Under the pieces are notes generated by a model. That model was not told where the DNA came from. It searched no databases and saw only the letters and a program-made list of their open reading frames with translations. The position numbers and the translations under genes were made by a program. This document shows, one piece after another, positions 4,322-8,725 of a DNA stretch of 8,725 nucleotides. Position 1 is the first letter of the stretch; the number at the start of each line of letters is the position of its first letter. This DNA comes from Pseudomonadota bacterium (GTDB taxonomy: Bacteria > Pseudomonadota > Alphaproteobacteria > Rhizobiales > Devosiaceae): assembly GCA_023436745.1 (NCBI GenBank), contig JAEZHZ010000017.1, positions 1 to 8,725 on the forward strand, in the 5' to 3' direction.

Positions 4322-7300
4322 ATGACCACTGGCCCCGGCTTCATCCACCTTCACGTCCACTCCGCCTTTTCCCTGCTGGAGGGTGCTCTCCAGCTCGAGA
4401 CCATCCTGAAGCTGGCGCAGGAGGATAACCAGCCCGCCCTTGGTATAGCCGATACCGGCAACCTGTTCGGCGCGCTGGAATTCTCCGAGAAGGCCGCCAA
4501 GAAGGGCATACAGCCGCTGATCGGTGTGGAGCTGCCCATCGACTTCGCCGCCGCAGAGGAGCGTGTCAGCGAGCGCGGGCACATCGCCTGGGCAGGCAAG
4601 TCCAGCGTCGTGCTGATGGCGCAGACCGCCACCGGCTTCGCCAACCTCTCGCGACTCGTCTCCCGCGCCTATCTCGAAGGCGAGAACGGCCTCGCCCGCG
4701 CCAGCCTCGACTGGCTGACCCGCGATTCGCTCGCGGACATCGTCTGCCTCAGTGGTGGTCCCGAGGGTGCCATCGACATGCCTCTGGCGCAGGGGCAGGA
4801 CGCCAATGCGCTTCGCCGCCTCGATCGGCTGGCCGACTTGTTCGGTGATCGCTTCTATATCGAGATCCAGCGCCATGGCCGGCCCATGGAAGCATCGGTC
4901 GAGCCGCGGCTGATCGACTACGCCTACAGCAAGGGCGTGCCCCTGGTCGCCACCAACGAGCCCTATTTCAAGTCGCCGAAGCAGTACGAGGCTCACGACG
5001 CCCTGCTGGCCATCGCCGGCAGCAGCGTGGTGGCGCAGACAGAACGCCGCAAGCTCAACGACCAGTACTACTTCAAGACCCGCGCCGAGATGATCGAGCT
5101 GTTCGCCGATCTGCCGGAGGCGCTGGACAACACGGTCGAGATCGCCCGTCGCATGTCGTTCCGGCCGCGCACCCGCGGACCGATCCTGCCCAAGTTCGCC
5201 GCCGGTTCGCACGACACCGAGGACGAAGTCGTTGCCGCCGAGGCCGCCGCGCTCCGCCGGATGGCGGAGGAGGGGCTCGACCAGCGTCTCGCCACCGCCG
5301 GCATCGCCCCGGGCAAGACCGAGGAGGAGTATCGCTCCCGGCTCACCTTCGAGCTCGACATCATCGAGAAGATGAAGTTCCCGGGCTACTTCCTTATCGT
5401 TGCGGACTTCATCCAGTGGGCGAAGGCGCACGGTATTCCCGTCGGCCCGGGCCGCGGTTCCGGCGCGGGCTCGCTCGTCGCCTACGCCACCACCATCACC
5501 GACCTCGACCCCCTCCGCTACAACCTGCTGTTCGAGCGCTTCCTCAATCCCGAGCGCGTCTCGATGCCGGACTTCGACATCGACTTCTGCCAGGACCGGC
5601 GCGAGGAGGTCATCAACTACGTCCAGCAGAAGTACGGCTCCCAGCAGGTCGCCCAGATCATCACCTTCGGTACGCTTCAGGCCCGCGCCGTGCTGCGCGA
5701 CGTCGGCCGCGTGCTGCAGATGCCCTATGGCCAGGTCGACCGCATCTGCAAGCTCGTGCCGGCGAACCCCGCTGATCCGTGGACGATCGAACGCACCCTC
5801 AACGAGGTGCCCCAGTTCCGCATGATGGCGGAGGACGATGAAACGGTCGGTCAGCTCGTCGAGATCGCCAAGGCGCTCGAAGGCCTGTTCCGTCACGCCT
5901 CCACACACGCCGCCGGTATCGTGATCGGCGACCGTCCGCTGCAGGAACTGATCCCGCTCTACCGCGATCCGCGGTCCGACATGCCGGTGACCCAGTACAA
6001 CCTGAAATGGGTGGAGCCGGCCGGCCTCGTGAAGTTCGACTTCCTCGGCCTCAAGACACTCACCACCATCCGCTATGCGGTGGACATGGTGAATGCCGCC
6101 CGCGAGGGGCAGCCGCCGCTCGACATCGACGCCATCCCGATCGACGACGCCGACACCTACAAGCTCTACGCCCAGGGCGATACCTACGGCATCTTCCAGT
6201 TTGAATCGGCGGGCATGCGCCGGGCCCTGATGGATCTCAAGCCCGACCGCATCGAAGACCTCATCGCCATGAACGCGCTCTATCGGCCGGGCCCGATGGA
6301 CAACATCCCGAGCTTCGTCAACCGCAAGCACGGTACCGAGGAGGTGAGCTACCCGCACCCGGCGCTGTCGACGGTTCTCGACGAGACCTACGGCATCATC
6401 GTTTACCAAGAGCAGGTGATGCAGATCGCCCAGCTCCTGTCCGGCTACTCGCTGGGTGAAGCCGACATGCTGCGCCGCGCCATGGGCAAGAAGATCAAGG
6501 CGGAGATGGACAACCAGCGCATCCGCTTCCGCGAGGGTGCGCTGCGCAACGACGTGTCGGAAACGCTGGCCGACGAGATCTTCGACCTGTTGGCCAAGTT
6601 CGCCAACTACGGCTTCAACAAGAGCCACGCCGCCGCCTATGCCTGGGTCTCCTACCAGACGGCCTATCTCAAGCGGCACCATCCGCACGAGTTCTACGCC
6701 GCCTCGATGACGCTCGACATGGCCCAGACCGACAAGCTGTCGGACTTCCGGCGCGAAGCGGCCAAGAAGGGCATCGAGGTCGTGGCGCCCTGCGTCAACA
6801 AGTCGGGCGTGGTGTTCACGGTCCGCGACGGCAAGATCTACTATGGCCTCTCCGCCGTGAAGGGCGTTGGCCGCGCCATGGCCGAGCACATCGTCGAGGT
6901 CCGCGGCGACCAGCCATACAAGGATCTTGGCGATTTCGCCCGGCGCGTCGACCCGCGCGTGCTCAACAAGCGCACCATGGAGACGCTGGTGAATGCCGGC
7001 GCCTTCGACTCGCTGGCGCCGCGCCGCGAGGTCGCCTTCGCCGCGATCGACACCGTGATCAGCATGGCCCAGGCGCTCACCAGCGAGCGCAACGAAGGCC
7101 AGTGGAACATGTTCGATACCGGCGAGCCCGAGCCCTTGCGGCTGCCCGCCGGCGTTCCTGCCTGGACCTCCACCGAAAAGGCCGACCGCGAGCTCGCGGC
7201 CATCGGCTTCCACCTTTCCGCGCATCCTCTCGATGCCTATGCCGACCTGTTCGACAAGCTTCGGGTGCAGCGCTGGGCCGATTTCGAGCGCGCTGTTCGC

Positions 7301-7789
7301 GACGGCGCGTCCGCCGGGCGTCTGGCCGGTACCATCGCCTCCCGCAACGACCGGCGCACCCGCAAGGGTACGCCAATGATGATCCTGACCCTGTCGGATC
7401 AGTCCGGCACCTTTGAGGCCGTGGCGTTCAGCGAACAGATCGAGCAGTTCGGGGCCATCCTGCAGCCGGGCAAGTCCGTCGTCCTGCAGGTCGGCGCAGA
7501 TGAAAGGCCTGATGGCATCAGCCTCAGGCTCTATTCGGCCCAGTCGATCGATGGTGCCGCAGCCAAGGTCGATCGCCGCCTGACCATCTTTGCCGGGGAC
7601 AACCGGCCCCTGTCGTCGATCAGCGCCCAGCTAAAGCGGGGCGGGGAGGGCACCGTGAACATCATCGTCATCCGCGACAGCGGCGCCCGCGAGTACGAGA
7701 TCGAGCTCCCCGGCACCTACAAGGTCAATGCCGAGGTGGCCGGTGGCATCAAGGCTCTCGAGGGCGTCACCGACGTGCGGTTGAACTAG
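4322..7789 (+). CDS. dnaE: DNA polymerase III subunit alpha (replicative polymerase)
   Basis: This is the catalytic subunit of the replisome, extending primers from dNTPs while held on the sliding clamp. At 1155 residues it matches E. coli DnaE (1160). An N-terminal PHP domain begins HLHVHS (9-14) and runs to about 290. The three catalytic aspartates are visible: Asp417 and Asp419 in PDFDIDFCQDRR and Asp573 in KFDFLGL. Family blocks GPGRGSGAGS, QIITFGT, NALYRPGPMD, YQEQVMQIA and FNKSHAAAYAWVSYQ follow in order. Helix-hairpin-helix sequence (GLSAVKGVGRAMAEHI) lies after about residue 841, a clamp-binding QWNMF motif at 927-931, and an OB fold at about 1000-1080. Full length and the clamp motif indicate DnaE1, not the shorter mutagenic DnaE2/ImuC. 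The PHP domain lacks histidines expected of a metal-dependent nuclease (Thr45 after Asp44; NEPYF in place of a ND-x-H pattern), so proofreading presumably comes from a separate DnaQ-type exonuclease. The frame is intact. Confidence 0.98.
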   Translation: MTTGPGFIHLHVHSAFSLLEGALQLETILKLAQEDNQPALGIADTGNLFGALEFSEKAAKKGIQPLIGVELPIDFAAAEERVSERGHIAWAGKSSVVLMAQTATGFANLSRLVSRAYLEGENGLARASLDWLTRDSLADIVCLSGGPEGAIDMPLAQGQDANALRRLDRLADLFGDRFYIEIQRHGRPMEASVEPRLIDYAYSKGVPLVATNEPYFKSPKQYEAHDALLAIAGSSVVAQTERRKLNDQYYFKTRAEMIELFADLPEALDNTVEIARRMSFRPRTRGPILPKFAAGSHDTEDEVVAAEAAALRRMAEEGLDQRLATAGIAPGKTEEEYRSRLTFELDIIEKMKFPGYFLIVADFIQWAKAHGIPVGPGRGSGAGSLVAYATTITDLDPLRYNLLFERFLNPERVSMPDFDIDFCQDRREEVINYVQQKYGSQQVAQIITFGTLQARAVLRDVGRVLQMPYGQVDRICKLVPANPADPWTIERTLNEVPQFRMMAEDDETVGQLVEIAKALEGLFRHASTHAAGIVIGDRPLQELIPLYRDPRSDMPVTQYNLKWVEPAGLVKFDFLGLKTLTTIRYAVDMVNAAREGQPPLDIDAIPIDDADTYKLYAQGDTYGIFQFESAGMRRALMDLKPDRIEDLIAMNALYRPGPMDNIPSFVNRKHGTEEVSYPHPALSTVLDETYGIIVYQEQVMQIAQLLSGYSLGEADMLRRAMGKKIKAEMDNQRIRFREGALRNDVSETLADEIFDLLAKFANYGFNKSHAAAYAWVSYQTAYLKRHHPHEFYAASMTLDMAQTDKLSDFRREAAKKGIEVVAPCVNKSGVVFTVRDGKIYYGLSAVKGVGRAMAEHIVEVRGDQPYKDLGDFARRVDPRVLNKRTMETLVNAGAFDSLAPRREVAFAAIDTVISMAQALTSERNEGQWNMFDTGEPEPLRLPAGVPAWTSTEKADRELAAIGFHLSAHPLDAYADLFDKLRVQRWADFERAVRDGASAGRLAGTIASRNDRRTRKGTPMMILTLSDQSGTFEAVAFSEQIEQFGAILQPGKSVVLQVGADERPDGISLRLYSAQSIDGAAAKVDRRLTIFAGDNRPLSSISAQLKRGGEGTVNIIVIRDSGAREYEIELPGTYKVNAEVAGGIKALEGVTDVRLN

Positions 7790-7792
7790 CAG

Positions 7793-8593
7793 TCATTCCC
7801 CGCGTCGGAAGCGTGCGATCCATTCCACACTGGTGGCGTCTGCCATCTTCGCCGTCGGGACACTGGCGTCGTCGGCTGGAGTCGGGTCGCGACCCAGCGC
7901 CGACAGCACGGCCCGCAGCCCCCTGCGAGGGTCGCTGGTCATCGCTCCGTACTCCAGACGGAGCGGTGCGATGCCTTCATCTTCGAAGAAGCGCCTCCAG
8001 GCGGCTTGCTGGCCCCGCAGGTCTGCCACAGTCCTCTCGAGTGTCTCGCGGTCATAAACGATCGGGGCAGGGGCATCGGTCCCTTCCATGACGGATCCGT
8101 CTCGGTTCAGGTGCCACAGCCCGCTCTGCTGTGCCCTCACCAGCGATACCGCCTGAGCCAGGATATCCTCCCGCCACAGGTGAATGTACGCGCTCTCTCC
8201 GAACCGCGCCTCGAACGCTTGTCTGAAGTCGCTCTCGCCGCCGCGGGCGTTGTTCAGGCGGTTCCGGGCAGTTGCAAGGCTCGGCCACATGATCCGGACG
8301 CCGAAGACGGCGGTATCCGCGCGGCCCGCTCGCTCCATCGCGCCCAGGTAGGCACGGTCGAATGCTTTGCTCGTCGTGTCCACGGCCGCGAGGTCCCACC
8401 GTGCGGCCCAGTAGGCGATATCCTCTTCACGGAAGTATGAGTTCGGCCGGCCAGCCACCCCGGAACGTGCCAGCAACTCGCAGAGCATGGTGCTGCCCGA
8501 GCGTGGCGTCCCGCAGATGACATAGGATGAGATGGCCAGGCGACACCCCCCTTGGTCGGGCGACCGGGTGTGCGTCGCCAGTCGAGGCACCAT
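7793..8593 (-). CDS. Stf0-family sulfotransferase (PAPS-dependent), putative
   Basis: The product of up to 266 residues resembles the Stf0 family, whose mycobacterial founder sulfates trehalose using the donor PAPS. The 5'-phosphosulfate loop GTPRSGST lies at 28-35, followed by GVAGRPNSYFREEDI; mid-protein WREDILAQAVSLVRAQQSGLWH and late RLEYGAMTSDP also fit the family. At the position I align with the proposed catalytic Glu36 of M. tuberculosis Stf0 this protein has Ser52, so its chemistry or acceptor may differ; that alignment was done from memory. The start is uncertain: ATG 8593 has no ribosome-binding site and puts 27 residues before the loop, more than I expect. A CTG at 8539 behind a G-rich run would leave 9. 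The gene runs tail to tail with dnaE, three bases apart. The acceptor is unknown; surface polysaccharide or lipid would be a guess. Confidence 0.8.
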   Translation of the reverse strand: MVPRLATHTRSPDQGGCRLAISSYVICGTPRSGSTMLCELLARSGVAGRPNSYFREEDIAYWAARWDLAAVDTTSKAFDRAYLGAMERAGRADTAVFGVRIMWPSLATARNRLNNARGGESDFRQAFEARFGESAYIHLWREDILAQAVSLVRAQQSGLWHLNRDGSVMEGTDAPAPIVYDRETLERTVADLRGQQAAWRRFFEDEGIAPLRLEYGAMTSDPRRGLRAVLSALGRDPTPADDASVPTAKMADATSVEWIARFRRGE

Positions 8594-8725
8594 GCCAAAA
8601 CAACGCGGGAGAGGCGAGCCCGAAGCCCATCCTCCCCCGCTCAGGGGCTTTCACCCTTGTCCCCGCGTCTGGGCGCGGGTCTATGTATCGGCAACAGGCT
8701 GTCGCGGCGGTTGGTTCCCGTCACG
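8594..8725. other. Right-edge non-coding stretch
   Basis: No gene is supportable in these 132 bases. CCCGCG (8662-8667) and CGCGGG (8674-8679) form a 6-bp hairpin without a T-run. A plus-strand frame opens at ATG 8683 (MYRQQAVAAVG) and is still open at the window end, but it has no good ribosome-binding site and is too short to judge. The promoter of the sulfotransferase should lie here; I could not identify it. Confidence 0.5.

Noticed and set aside
4205..7225. A 1006-codon open frame antisense to dnaE
   Set aside because: Long antisense frames are expected opposite GC-rich genes with strong third-position bias. The product is a Val/Asp/His/Arg/Gly/Leu-rich string without domains, and the sense strand is unambiguously DnaE.
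8427..8654. Minus-strand frame overlapping the sulfotransferase start
   Set aside because: Its ATG at 8630 directly abuts a GGGGGAGG run, too close for a ribosome-binding site, and its frame differs from that of the PAPS loop.

Overview
The window is GC-rich, with strong G/C preference at third codon positions, and reads as chromosomal DNA from an alphaproteobacterium. The wording of ClpS, ClpA and DnaE looks most like the order Sphingomonadales (Novosphingobium/Sphingomonas-type). That placement is recognition from protein sequence, not a search result.

Layout, left to right. Positions 1-468 hold no supportable gene. They contain a G/C-run-rich left edge, two short hairpins and two candidate promoters: one heat-shock-like (313-342) and one housekeeping-like (430-459). 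clpS (505-918, +) encodes the N-degron adaptor and appears intact. clpA (928-3266, +) follows after 9 bases, with its ribosome-binding site overlapping the clpS stop. clpA is broken twice: one base is missing near 1262, and a lysine codon has become an amber stop at 1773-1775. Otherwise it is a complete, well-conserved 779-residue ClpA. A perfect 9-bp hairpin with a GCGA tetraloop (3274-3295) ends clpA and is shared with the convergent gene, a DUF1275/YoaK-family membrane protein (3300-3953, -). A 202-base divergent intergenic region carries four TAAC motifs, two of them in a CtrA-like arrangement. It leads to a 33-codon single-helix membrane microprotein (4156-4257, +) with a strong ribosome-binding site. 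dnaE, the replicative DNA polymerase III alpha subunit, follows (4322-7789, +) and may be transcribed from an extended -10 promoter that ends almost at its start codon. It converges on a Stf0-type sulfotransferase gene (7793-8593, -) with only three bases between the stop codons. The last 132 bases hold a short hairpin and no supportable gene.

Functionally these are mostly housekeeping genes. ClpS and ClpA form the N-end-rule branch of Clp proteolysis, in which ClpS delivers substrates to ClpAP. DnaE replicates the chromosome. The DUF1275 protein, the microprotein and the sulfotransferase have no evident link to them. I found no phage, IS, CRISPR or defence system.

The points most worth checking are the doubly interrupted clpA beside an intact clpS (real recent pseudogene or sequence error), the unannotated microprotein, and the possible leaderless start of dnaE.
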